Shown here: positions 1-5,016 of the stretch, one piece after another | Layout: each line of letters opens with the position of its first letter | Numbering within the stretch: position 1 is the stretch's first letter | Origin: Acidobacteriota bacterium | Lineage (GTDB): Bacteria > Acidobacteriota > Blastocatellia > Pyrinomonadales > Pyrinomonadaceae | Assembly: GCA_029777145.1 (NCBI GenBank) | Contig: JAKOSS010000156.1 | Location: 1-5,253 of the forward strand | Direction: 5' to 3' | Length of the DNA: 5,253 nt | Program-made: the position numbers and the translations under genes | Notes under the pieces: generated by a model | The model's input: only the letters and a program-made list of their open reading frames with translations | Told to the model about the DNA's origin: nothing | The model's database searches: none

Positions 1-884
1 GCCGCAAGGCATTCCAACTGGACCTCGAGCACGACGTCGTAAACTTCGCGCTGCGCTTTTGAGAACCGGCCGTTGACCGGAAACGTGCGCGTGATGTCGG
101 ATGCGTAGCCCTGATACTCGCAGCCCGCGTCGACGAGGAGCAGGTCGCCGTCGCGCAACGGAGCGTTGTTCTCGACGTAATGCAGGATCGTCGCGTTCGC
201 GCCGCCGCCGACGATCGAGTTATACGAGGCACCGGTCGCACCCGACATCCGGAAATGGTGCTCGATGATCGCTTCGATCTGCGACTCGTTCAATCCGGGC
301 TTGCACTCGCGCATTGCGACAACGTGCGCCTCGGCCGCGATGTCCGCCGCTTTCTGCATCAACGCCACTTCCTCGGGGGTCTTGTGAAGCCGCATTTCGC
401 CGATGATCAGTGTCGGATCGATGATCGTGTGCGGCGGGTACGCGGTTTTGAGACGCCGGTAACGCTGTCCCGAAAGGTAGCTCAGGATCGTCTGGTCGAG
501 CCGGTTGTCGAGCCCGAAGCGATAGTAGAGTTTCTCTTTGCCGTTGAGCAATTTCGGAAGTTCCGATTCGAACTTTTCGATCGGCAACGCTTTGTCCGCG
601 GCGTAGTTCTTCTTCGCGCCTTCGACGCCCTGCCGGCGACCGTACCAGGTTTCCATCAACGGATCGCGCGGACGCACGAACAGTGTGAACGGCGACTTTC
701 GGGCGGCCGGATCGATAACGGCGATCGCGTCGGGTTCGGGAAATCCGGTGAGATAGAAGAAATCCGGATCCTGATGAAACTTGAATTCCGTATCGTAGCT
801 CCGCGTTTGTTCGTGCGCGGCCGGAATGATCGCGACGGCATCCCTGCCGATCTGCTCCATGAAATCTTTCAATTGTTTGCGCAT
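1..884 (-). CDS. pepP: Xaa-Pro aminopeptidase (peptidase family M24), C-terminus beyond the window
   Basis: Cytoplasmic metallo-aminopeptidase expected to remove an N-terminal residue preceding proline. The visible 294 residues contain the aminopeptidase-P N-terminal domain (about 1-165, with the typical DFFYLTGFPEPDA segment near 29-41) and the first half of the pita-bread catalytic domain. In the catalytic part, ILHYVEN places His235, and LLLVDAGCEYQGYASDITRT carries the first two metal-ligand aspartates, Asp252 and Asp263. Their 11-residue spacing and the offset from the His match E. coli PepP (His243, Asp260, Asp271). The remaining ligands (one His, two Glu in the family) would lie to the left of position 1. 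Start: ATG at 884-882, with AAGGAGA nine bases upstream. The usual family length is about 430-460 aa, so roughly one third is missing because of the window edge, not decay. It is transcribed divergently from the serine hydrolase gene. The family call is very secure; the exact paralogue (PepP or PepQ-like) is less so, though the N-terminal domain favours PepP. Confidence 0.95.
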   Translation of the reverse strand, partial: MRKQLKDFMEQIGRDAVAIIPAAHEQTRSYDTEFKFHQDPDFFYLTGFPEPDAIAVIDPAARKSPFTLFVRPRDPLMETWYGRRQGVEGAKKNYAADKALPIEKFESELPKLLNGKEKLYYRFGLDNRLDQTILSYLSGQRYRRLKTAYPPHTIIDPTLIIGEMRLHKTPEEVALMQKAADIAAEAHVVAMRECKPGLNESQIEAIIEHHFRMSGATGASYNSIVGGGANATILHYVENNAPLRDGDLLLVDAGCEYQGYASDITRTFPVNGRFSKAQREVYDVVLEVQLECLA

Positions 885-893
885 AAAAAGACG

Positions 894-900
894 TCTCCTT
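894..900 (-). promoter_or_regulatory. Shine-Dalgarno of the Xaa-Pro aminopeptidase gene
   Basis: AAGGAGA on the minus strand, nine bases before the ATG at 884. It is a near-perfect anti-16S match and fixes the start of the aminopeptidase. Confidence 0.85.
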
Positions 901-909
901 GTTGCATCG

Positions 910-940
910 ATTCTAACCCAAAACCGTCTTCCGCCGTGAA
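910..940 (-). promoter_or_regulatory. weak candidate promoter for the aminopeptidase gene
   Basis: On the minus strand, TAGAAT (915-910, one mismatch to TATAAT) lies just upstream of the ribosome binding site, with TTCACG (940-935) as a poor -35 at a long 19-base spacing. Transcription would begin near 903, giving a leader of about 19 bases. Only the -10 is convincing; promoter consensus in this lineage is assumed, not known. Confidence 0.22.
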
Positions 941-1021
941 GGACGCCGGCCGCGTTCGATCGGATTAAGACACGAAGTCGCCGAACGCGCCCCCGTTTGT
1001 TCGCCAGGTCACCTAAAACAC

Positions 1022-1050
1022 TTCGCATAGTGAGCGACCACCCAGATAAT
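1022..1050 (+). promoter_or_regulatory. candidate sigma70-type promoter for the serine hydrolase gene
   Basis: TTCGCA (1022-1027, 4 of 6 to TTGACA) and GATAAT (1045-1050, 5 of 6 to TATAAT) are separated by exactly 17 bases. The predicted transcription start is near 1057, giving a leader of about 34 bases to the ATG at 1091. It would also make the upstream in-frame TTG at 1055 unusable. Confidence 0.35.
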
Positions 1051-1090
1051 CGTCTTGAGTTCAGGCCGCCGCGTATGTAAGAGTTACGTC

Positions 1091-2557
1091 ATGGTGCGAA
1101 TCAAGTACATTTCCCTGACGTTGTGGGTGATTGCCTTCTTCAGCGTGGCTGCATTTTCACAATTGCCCGACGGTAATCCGACCTCGAAGATCGAGAAGTA
1201 TCTGAAAAAACTTGAAGCAGTCGGCTTCAGCGGATGCGTGCTCGTCGAAGTTAACGGAAAGAAAGTGATTTCAAAAGGATACGGTTATCGCAACGAGTCG
1301 GCGAAACTGAGAAACACGCCGGACACGGTCTTCGACATCGGATCGATCACTAAACAGTTCACTGCGGCCGCAATCCTCAAGCTCGAGATGCAGTGGAAGC
1401 TCAGCACGGAGGACAAGATCACCAAATACTTTGACAACGTGCCCTCCGACAAGTCGACGATCACGCTGCATCAGCTGCTCCGGCATATTTCCGGACTTCC
1501 GAGCGTGGTCGGCGGCGACTTTGATCCGATCAGCAAAGACGCGTTTATCGCGAAGGTTCTGGACTCACCGCTCAGATTCGAGAACGGTACGAGGTTCTCG
1601 TATTCAAATGTCGGTTACAGCTTGCTTGCGTTGATCATTGAAAAGGTCTCGGGTCAGACCTACGAGCAATACCTGTACGAAAGCCTTTGGCGACCCGCGG
1701 GAATGGAGTCGACGGGATACTCGCGCCCGAAATTCGATAAGAGCCAGATCGCCATCGGTTACAGCGACGGCAACGAATGGGGCCGGCCGAACGCGAAGCC
1801 GTGGTCCGGGGACGCCCCTTACTGGCATTTGAAGGGGAACGGCGGCGTTCTCTCGACGGTCGGGGACATGTACAAATGGCACCTGGCTTTACTGACGGAC
1901 AAGATCCTCTCGAAGGAGGCCAAGCAGAAGTATTATCATCCGAAACTGCGTCCCGGTGAGGAGAATGACAACCCTTATTACGGATACGGTTGGGACATCC
2001 TGAGGACCGGACGAAATACGATCGTAACCCGGCATAACGGAACCAACAGGGTCTTCTATGCGGAAGTGTTCCGCTTCATTGACGAAGGGACCGCCGTCAT
2101 CATGCTATCGAACAAAGCCAATCAGGACTTTGGGAATATGGTCTCGGTGATATCGCGCCTTATTTTTGATCCCAAGTTTACGCCGACTATTCCCCACGCT
2201 GATAACCAGGCAAACCGTGAGTTCACGGACGAGATGATTGAAATTGCGCTTCAGAAGGGAGCAGATGCAGGATTCGCCGGATACAAGACCCGGAAGTCGG
2301 GTGTCGACCTTATCGAACGTCGTCTAAATGTCAAAGGTTACGATCTTCTCGAAGCGGGAAAGAAGGACGAGTCCATCGAGGTCTTTCGGCTCGCGGTTCT
2401 TGTGTTTCCGCGATCGGCGAACGCCTTTGACAGTCTGGGTGAGGCTTACATGGAAGCAGGCGACAAATCATTGGCGATCAAGAATTATGAGAAGAGCCTC
2501 GAACTCGATCCGGACAACCGAAACGCCGTCGAAATGTTGGAGAAATTGAGGCGGTGA
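1091..2557 (+). CDS. secreted beta-lactamase-fold serine hydrolase (class C/PBP4*-type) with C-terminal TPRs
   Basis: A 488-aa exported serine hydrolase of the Beta-lactamase family (PF00144), which covers class C beta-lactamases, D-alanyl-D-alanine peptidases and esterases. Residues 1-23 form a signal peptide (basic MVRIK, hydrophobic LTLWVIAFFSVAA), so it acts outside the cytoplasmic membrane. Catalytic motifs are all present: SITK at 85-88 (nucleophile Ser85, Lys88), YSN at 171-173 (general-base Tyr) and HNG at 315-317 in the place of the KTG/HxG box. The family-typical HISGLPS loop is at 132-138. The hydrolase domain ends near 360. Residues about 410-488 hold two TPR-like helical pairs, the second (GEAYMEAGDKSLAIKNYEKS, ending in LELDPDN) being a clear TPR. 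The ATG at 1091 is preferred over the in-frame TTG at 1055 because it puts the signal peptide at the N-terminus and fits the promoter candidate; its ribosome binding site (AAGAG, 1079-1083) is weak. The substrate cannot be read from the sequence, so this should not be called a resistance gene. Confidence 0.93.
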   Translation: MVRIKYISLTLWVIAFFSVAAFSQLPDGNPTSKIEKYLKKLEAVGFSGCVLVEVNGKKVISKGYGYRNESAKLRNTPDTVFDIGSITKQFTAAAILKLEMQWKLSTEDKITKYFDNVPSDKSTITLHQLLRHISGLPSVVGGDFDPISKDAFIAKVLDSPLRFENGTRFSYSNVGYSLLALIIEKVSGQTYEQYLYESLWRPAGMESTGYSRPKFDKSQIAIGYSDGNEWGRPNAKPWSGDAPYWHLKGNGGVLSTVGDMYKWHLALLTDKILSKEAKQKYYHPKLRPGEENDNPYYGYGWDILRTGRNTIVTRHNGTNRVFYAEVFRFIDEGTAVIMLSNKANQDFGNMVSVISRLIFDPKFTPTIPHADNQANREFTDEMIEIALQKGADAGFAGYKTRKSGVDLIERRLNVKGYDLLEAGKKDESIEVFRLAVLVFPRSANAFDSLGEAYMEAGDKSLAIKNYEKSLELDPDNRNAVEMLEKLRR

Positions 2558-2621
2558 TGCTGTTCATCGGTCGCGGACGGCATCGGTTGACTTCCGTTGC
2601 GAAAGGCGAAACTATCGACTT

Positions 2622-2628
2622 AGAGGTG
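2622..2628 (+). promoter_or_regulatory. Shine-Dalgarno of the small secreted protein gene
   Basis: AGAGGTG four bases before the ATG at 2633. It is close but usable, and it supports that ATG, which also begins a complete signal peptide. Confidence 0.55.
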
Positions 2629-2632
2629 TGTT

Positions 2633-3085
2633 ATGAGAATCGCGACTGGTTTGGTGCTGATTGTCATTCTCCCGGTTCTGGTCTTCGCGCAGACGTACAG
2701 ATCGTACTCGAACGCGCGTTTCGGATACTCGATCTCGTATCCGTCGAGCCTGCTGAAACCGCAGGGAGAGGCGGCGAATGGCGATGGTCAGGTATTCACC
2801 GGAAGGGGCGCGGAAATGCGTGTTTTCGGCAGCAACATGCTGCTCAACGAAACGCTTGCGGCCGAGTACAAGGCATTGCTCCGCGAAAAGGGTTCGAGCG
2901 TAACTTACAAAGTGCTCAAAGGATCATTCTTCGTGATATCAGGTAAATCGGGCGGTCGAATCTATTATCAGAAGACCTTTGAGAACGCTGACGGCGCGTT
3001 CATCACATTCATGATCGAATACGACGAGTCGCTGCGTTCAACCTTCGATCCGGCGGTGACAAGGATGGTGCGTTCCCTTAAATGA
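2633..3085 (+). CDS. small secreted protein of unknown function
   Basis: A 150-aa protein with a textbook signal peptide: MRIATG, a hydrophobic core to residue 18, and likely cleavage after Ala19 (VFA|QTY). The mature part is about 130 residues, beginning with the YRSYSNARFGYSISYPSSL block (22-40). A glycine-rich turn GEAANGDGQVFTGRGAEM (45-62) and YKVLKGSFFVISGKSGGRIYY (92-112) follow. It ends in DPAVTRMVRSLK. It has no cysteines, no lipobox and no further membrane segment, so it should be soluble in the periplasm or outside. I recognise the YSNxRFGxSxxYP style from secreted uncharacterised proteins, whose architecture recalls PsbP-like single-domain alpha/beta folds; that comparison is from memory. 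Its TGA overlaps the queE ATG (ATGA, 3082-3085), so the two are almost certainly cotranscribed and translationally coupled. It lies 75 bases after the serine hydrolase gene, so it may have its own promoter or be read through. The function is unknown. Confidence 0.85.
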   Translation: MRIATGLVLIVILPVLVFAQTYRSYSNARFGYSISYPSSLLKPQGEAANGDGQVFTGRGAEMRVFGSNMLLNETLAAEYKALLREKGSSVTYKVLKGSFFVISGKSGGRIYYQKTFENADGAFITFMIEYDESLRSTFDPAVTRMVRSLK

Positions 3086-3732
3086 GGGAACTGCGCATTA
3101 CCGAGATCTTTCTTTCGGTGCAGGGCGAGTCCTCGCACGCGGGACGCCCCTGCGCGTTCGTGCGCCTGACCGGTTGCCCGATGCGCTGCGTCTGGTGCGA
3201 CAGCGAATACACGTTCACGGGCGGCGAAAAGATCGGATTCGAGTCGATTTTCACTACTCTTAAGGACTACGGTTGTGATCTTGTCGAAGTGACCGGCGGC
3301 GAGCCGCTCGCGCAGAAGAACGTCTTTCCGTTCATCACGGAACTTTGCGACCGCGGGTACGAGGTTCTGATCGAGACCGGCGGATTTGTTTCGACCGAGT
3401 CGGTTGATCCGCGCGCGAAGATTATCCTCGACGTGAAATGTCCGGCATCGGGCGAGTCCGAACGCAACCATTGGCCGAATCTCGAACGCCTTGATCCGAA
3501 CAAAGATGAAGTGAAGTTCGTCGTCGCGGATCTTGAAGATCTTCGGTTCGCATTCGACGTGATCGATCGGTACAACCTTGAATCGAAAACAAAAGAGATC
3601 CTGATATCGCCGGTCTTCGGCACTCCCCAAATTCGTGAGATCGCGGAAACCGTGTCCGCAAGCGGCCGTCGCGTCCGGCTCAATCTACAGCTCCATAAGT
3701 ACATCTGGGGACCGGATGTGAAAGGCGTTTAG
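3082..3732 (+). CDS. queE: 7-carboxy-7-deazaguanine synthase QueE (radical SAM)
   Basis: Cytoplasmic radical SAM enzyme that rearranges 6-carboxy-5,6,7,8-tetrahydropterin (CPH4) into 7-carboxy-7-deazaguanine (CDG), the committed ring-contraction step toward preQ0 and queuosine. The 216 residues match the usual compact QueE length. The N-terminus has the family signature ITEIFLSVQGESSHAG (6-21). The 4Fe-4S/SAM motif is Cys32-x3-Cys36-x2-Cys39 in GCPMRCVWCD. TGGEP (71-75) is the SAM-binding GGE element. ETGG (98-101), DVKCP (117-121) and QLHKYIW (203-209) are further QueE hallmarks. The ATG overlaps the stop of the upstream secreted-protein gene by four bases. No ribosome binding site sits at proper distance (AAGGA at 3061-3065 is 16 bases away), so initiation probably depends on coupling. 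The partner gene queC follows after about 540 bases occupied by an inserted-looking repeat/four-helix-bundle cassette that starts right after the TAG. All catalytic motifs are intact. Confidence 0.97.
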   Translation: MRELRITEIFLSVQGESSHAGRPCAFVRLTGCPMRCVWCDSEYTFTGGEKIGFESIFTTLKDYGCDLVEVTGGEPLAQKNVFPFITELCDRGYEVLIETGGFVSTESVDPRAKIILDVKCPASGESERNHWPNLERLDPNKDEVKFVVADLEDLRFAFDVIDRYNLESKTKEILISPVFGTPQIREIAETVSASGRRVRLNLQLHKYIWGPDVKGV

Positions 3733-3757
3733 GAGAGCGGGAGAAGGGGAGAAAGGG
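3733..3757 (+). repeat. left arm of imperfect inverted repeat
   Basis: This stretch matches the reverse complement of 4302-4326 at 22 of 25 positions; mismatches are at arm positions 2, 10 and 22. The shared GAGCGGG is what fixes this register, because the following GAAGGGGAGAA core recurs at 16-base steps in the array. Confidence 0.75.
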
Positions 3758-3820
3758 AGAAGGGGAGAAAGGGAGAAGGGGAGAAAGGGAGAAGGGGAGA
3801 AAGGGAGAAAGGGAGAAGGT
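3733..3820 (+). repeat. tandem octamer polypurine array (GAGAARGG x 11)
   Basis: Eleven contiguous 8-base units with no spacers. The first is GAGAGCGG; then GAGAAGGG and GAGAAAGG alternate four times (a 16-base higher-order period, 3741-3804). A second GAGAAAGG (3805-3812) and a terminal GAGAAGGT follow. Apart from one C at 3738, positions 3733-3819 are all purines on the plus strand. The array begins on the base after the queE stop. Its first 25 bases form the left arm of the inverted repeat around the four-helix-bundle gene. Such a tract could slip during replication and could form G-quadruplex or triplex structures; that is inference. Confidence 0.95.
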
Positions 3821-3842
3821 GTGCCACGGAAAGTGCGCTGCC

Positions 3843-3871
3843 TTGAAAATCGGGCGAGTTCGAAGTATGGT
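3843..3871 (+). promoter_or_regulatory. candidate promoter of the four-helix-bundle gene
   Basis: TTGAAA (3843-3848, 5 of 6) and TATGGT (3866-3871, 4 of 6) are spaced by 17 bases. The predicted start is near 3878, 30 bases before the ATG at 3908. If real, the cassette does not depend on queE transcription. Confidence 0.35.
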
Positions 3872-3895
3872 GGCGAAACAAACTTCTCATCTCAC

Positions 3896-3900
3896 GGGAG
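3896..3900 (+). promoter_or_regulatory. Shine-Dalgarno of the four-helix-bundle gene
   Basis: GGGAG seven bases before the ATG at 3908. It decides the start against the in-frame GTG at 3821, which lies at the very edge of the octamer array and would add 29 residues unlike the family. Confidence 0.7.
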
Positions 3901-3907
3901 AAACCTC

Positions 3908-4288
3908 ATGGAACTCATCAGATCGCACCGGGATCTTCGTGTCTATCGGTCGGCATTTGAACTTGCAATTAACATTTTCAACTTCACAAAGTCGTTTCCA
4001 AATGACGAGCGATTTTCATTGGTCGATCAAATCAGAAGGTCGTCGCGGTCGGTCTGTGCGAACATCGCGGAGGCATGGCGAAAGCGTCGTTATCCCGCTA
4101 ATTTTGTCAGCAAGCTGAGCGACGCCGAAGCTGAGGCCGAAGAGACAAGGGTATGGTTGGAGTTTTCGTGTCGATGTGGGTACATTTGTCAAAGCGACTA
4201 CGACAAACTCGACCGAGAGTACGATCAGATTCTCGGGCAGCTTGTTAGGATGATTAGCGAACCAGGCAAATGGACACCGAGGAAATGA
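3908..4288 (+). CDS. four-helix-bundle protein (23S rRNA intervening-sequence protein family)
   Basis: A 126-aa all-helical cytoplasmic protein of the PF05635/TIGR02436 family, whose usual size is about 115-130 aa. Visible landmarks are an N-terminal helix opening with [14 protein letters not shown] (7-20) and the F-P-x-x-E turn KSFPNDE (28-34). The family core [21 protein letters not shown] spans 41-61, followed by acidic helix three, [18 protein letters not shown] (69-86). Last come GYI (91-93) and helix four (about 97-116). The AEAWRKRRY form with an acidic [10 protein letters not shown] helix marks a branch distinct from the common NIAEG-type proteins. Relatives are encoded in 23S rRNA intervening sequences, and the fold is that of Avd, the accessory protein of diversity-generating retroelements. 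The biochemical role is not established; nucleic-acid binding through the Arg/Lys-rich segment (42-61) is plausible. No reverse transcriptase is nearby. The gene sits between inverted repeat arms in the queE-queC operon, and its TGA overlaps the queC reading frame. Confidence 0.9.
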   Translation: MELIRSHRDLRVYRSAFELAINIFNFTKSFPNDERFSLVDQIRRSSRSVCANIAEAWRKRRYPANFVSKLSDAEAEAEETRVWLEFSCRCGYICQSDYDKLDREYDQILGQLVRMISEPGKWTPRK

Positions 4289-5016
4289 AACCGATCTCTC
4301 ACCCCTTCTCCCCTTCGCCCGCTCCCCCACTCCCGATAAATCCGGCGATTGTCCTCGTTTCCGGCGGGATGGACTCGTGCGTCACGGCCGCGATCGCGCG
4401 GGGCGAGAACGACGAGATCGCGTTTCTCCACGTCAATTACGGTCAACGTACCGAAGCTCGCGAACGACGCGCGTTCAACGAGATCGCCGATTTCTACGGC
4501 GTTGGAAAAAGACTTGACGTCTCGATCGAATACCTCGCGCGGATCGGCGGATCGTCGCTCACCGACCGGTCAATGGAAGTCACCGAAGCCGACCTCGGGA
4601 AAAAGGAAATACCGACAAGCTACGTCCCGTTCCGTAACGCGAATATTCTCGCGATCGCAACAAGTTGGGCGGAAGTTCTGGGAGCGGGATCGATCTACAT
4701 CGGAGCCGTTGCCGAAGATTCGAGCGGTTATCCGGATTGCAGGCGAGAATTCTTTGACGCGTTCGAGAGGACGATCGAAGCCGGAACGAAGCCGGATACG
4801 AACATTAGGATCCTGACGCCGATCCTCTATCTTTCGAAGGCCGAGATCGTGAAGAAAGGAATCGAGCTCGGCGCGCCGCTCGAACTTTCGTGGTCATGTT
4901 ATCGCAGCGAAGACGTCGCGTGCGGCACGTGTGATTCGTGCGCGCTCCGTTTGCGTGGGTTCGCCAATGCCGGACTCGAAGATCCGATTCCGTACGCTAC
5001 TCGGCCTCAGTACTGA
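4270..5016 (+). CDS. queC: 7-cyano-7-deazaguanine synthase QueC
   Basis: Cytoplasmic ATP-dependent ligase that converts CDG and ammonia into preQ0 (7-cyano-7-deazaguanine), the step after QueE. From the ATG at 4270 it has 248 residues. The PP-loop is SGGMDS (31-36), and [10 protein letters not shown] (52-61) is typical of QueC. YVPFRN (118-123) and [16 protein letters not shown] (143-158) belong to the nucleotide and substrate pocket. The zinc-binding cysteines are Cys210, Cys218, Cys221 and Cys224 in SC-x7-CGTCDSC. The enzyme looks fully functional. The start is odd: QueC normally begins only a few residues before the PP-loop strand (here PAIVLVSGG from 25), yet the frame has about 24 extra residues. 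These include [12 protein letters not shown], encoded by the right arm of the cassette and its pyrimidine-rich extension. No ATG, GTG or TTG lies in frame between 4288 and the PP-loop. Initiation must therefore use ATG 4270 or ATG 4285, the latter forming an ATGA overlap with the stop of the upstream gene. Neither has a well-spaced ribosome binding site, which suggests translational coupling. Confidence 0.95.
   Translation: MDTEEMKPISHPFSPSPAPPLPINPAIVLVSGGMDSCVTAAIARGENDEIAFLHVNYGQRTEARERRAFNEIADFYGVGKRLDVSIEYLARIGGSSLTDRSMEVTEADLGKKEIPTSYVPFRNANILAIATSWAEVLGAGSIYIGAVAEDSSGYPDCRREFFDAFERTIEAGTKPDTNIRILTPILYLSKAEIVKKGIELGAPLELSWSCYRSEDVACGTCDSCALRLRGFANAGLEDPIPYATRPQY
4302..4326 (-). repeat. 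right arm of imperfect inverted repeat (polypyrimidine on plus strand)
   Basis: The minus strand reads GGGAGCGGGCGAAGGGGAGA followed by AGGGG and matches 3733-3757 at 22 of 25 positions. The pyrimidine-rich character continues to 4334. Unlike the left side it is not a tandem array. It is translated as residues 11-19 of the QueC reading frame. Confidence 0.75.

Larger units (their letters stand above)
3733..4326 (+). mobile_element. putative IVS-like cassette: inverted repeat arms around a four-helix-bundle gene
   Basis: A unit of about 590 bases lies between two genes that otherwise belong together (queE and queC). It has an octamer array at the left, a candidate promoter (3843-3871), a good ribosome binding site (3896-3900), a four-helix-bundle gene (3908-4288) and a right arm (4302-4326) inverted relative to the left. 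Proteins of this family are the ones encoded by intervening sequences within 23S rRNA genes of Leptospira, Coxiella and others. Those insertions also carry complementary ends that pair into a stem. Here the arrangement sits in a protein operon. No transposase, recombinase or target-site duplication is visible, so mobility is inferred from structure and position alone. Confidence 0.42.

Noticed and set aside
180..968. Long plus-strand open frame opposite the aminopeptidase gene
   Set aside because: The minus strand encodes a clear M24 protein with conserved catalytic residues; the plus frame is Arg-rich, has no recognisable domain and is explained by GC-rich codon bias.
1055..1090. TTG start at 1055 adding 12 residues to the serine hydrolase
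   Set aside because: It would put a polar stretch before the signal peptide, has no ribosome binding site, and lies at the predicted transcription start; ATG 1091 fits better.
2587..2615. Promoter before the small secreted protein (TTGACT at 2587-2592)
   Set aside because: The -35 is good, but the element 17 bases on (AACTAT) matches TATAAT at only 3 of 6 positions, so I do not list it.
2968..3630. 220-residue minus-strand open frame opposite queE
   Set aside because: It lies antisense to an intact QueE with all radical SAM motifs and shows no domain, signal peptide or ribosome binding site.
3733..3820. CRISPR array
   Set aside because: The units are contiguous 8-mers with no unique spacers, and no cas genes are present.
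3821..3907. GTG start at 3821 adding 29 residues to the four-helix-bundle protein
   Set aside because: The extension does not resemble the family, and ATG 3908 has a well-placed GGGAG and gives the usual length.
3908..4288. Diversity-generating retroelement (Avd-like protein)
   Set aside because: No reverse transcriptase, template repeat or variable-repeat gene is in the window; only the fold is shared.
3733..4326. Intervening sequence within an rRNA gene
   Set aside because: The flanks are queE and queC coding sequence; no 23S rRNA sequence is present.
3720..4345. Target-site duplication flanking the cassette
   Set aside because: I compared the bases outside both arms and found no convincing direct repeat, so no insertion mechanism can be claimed.
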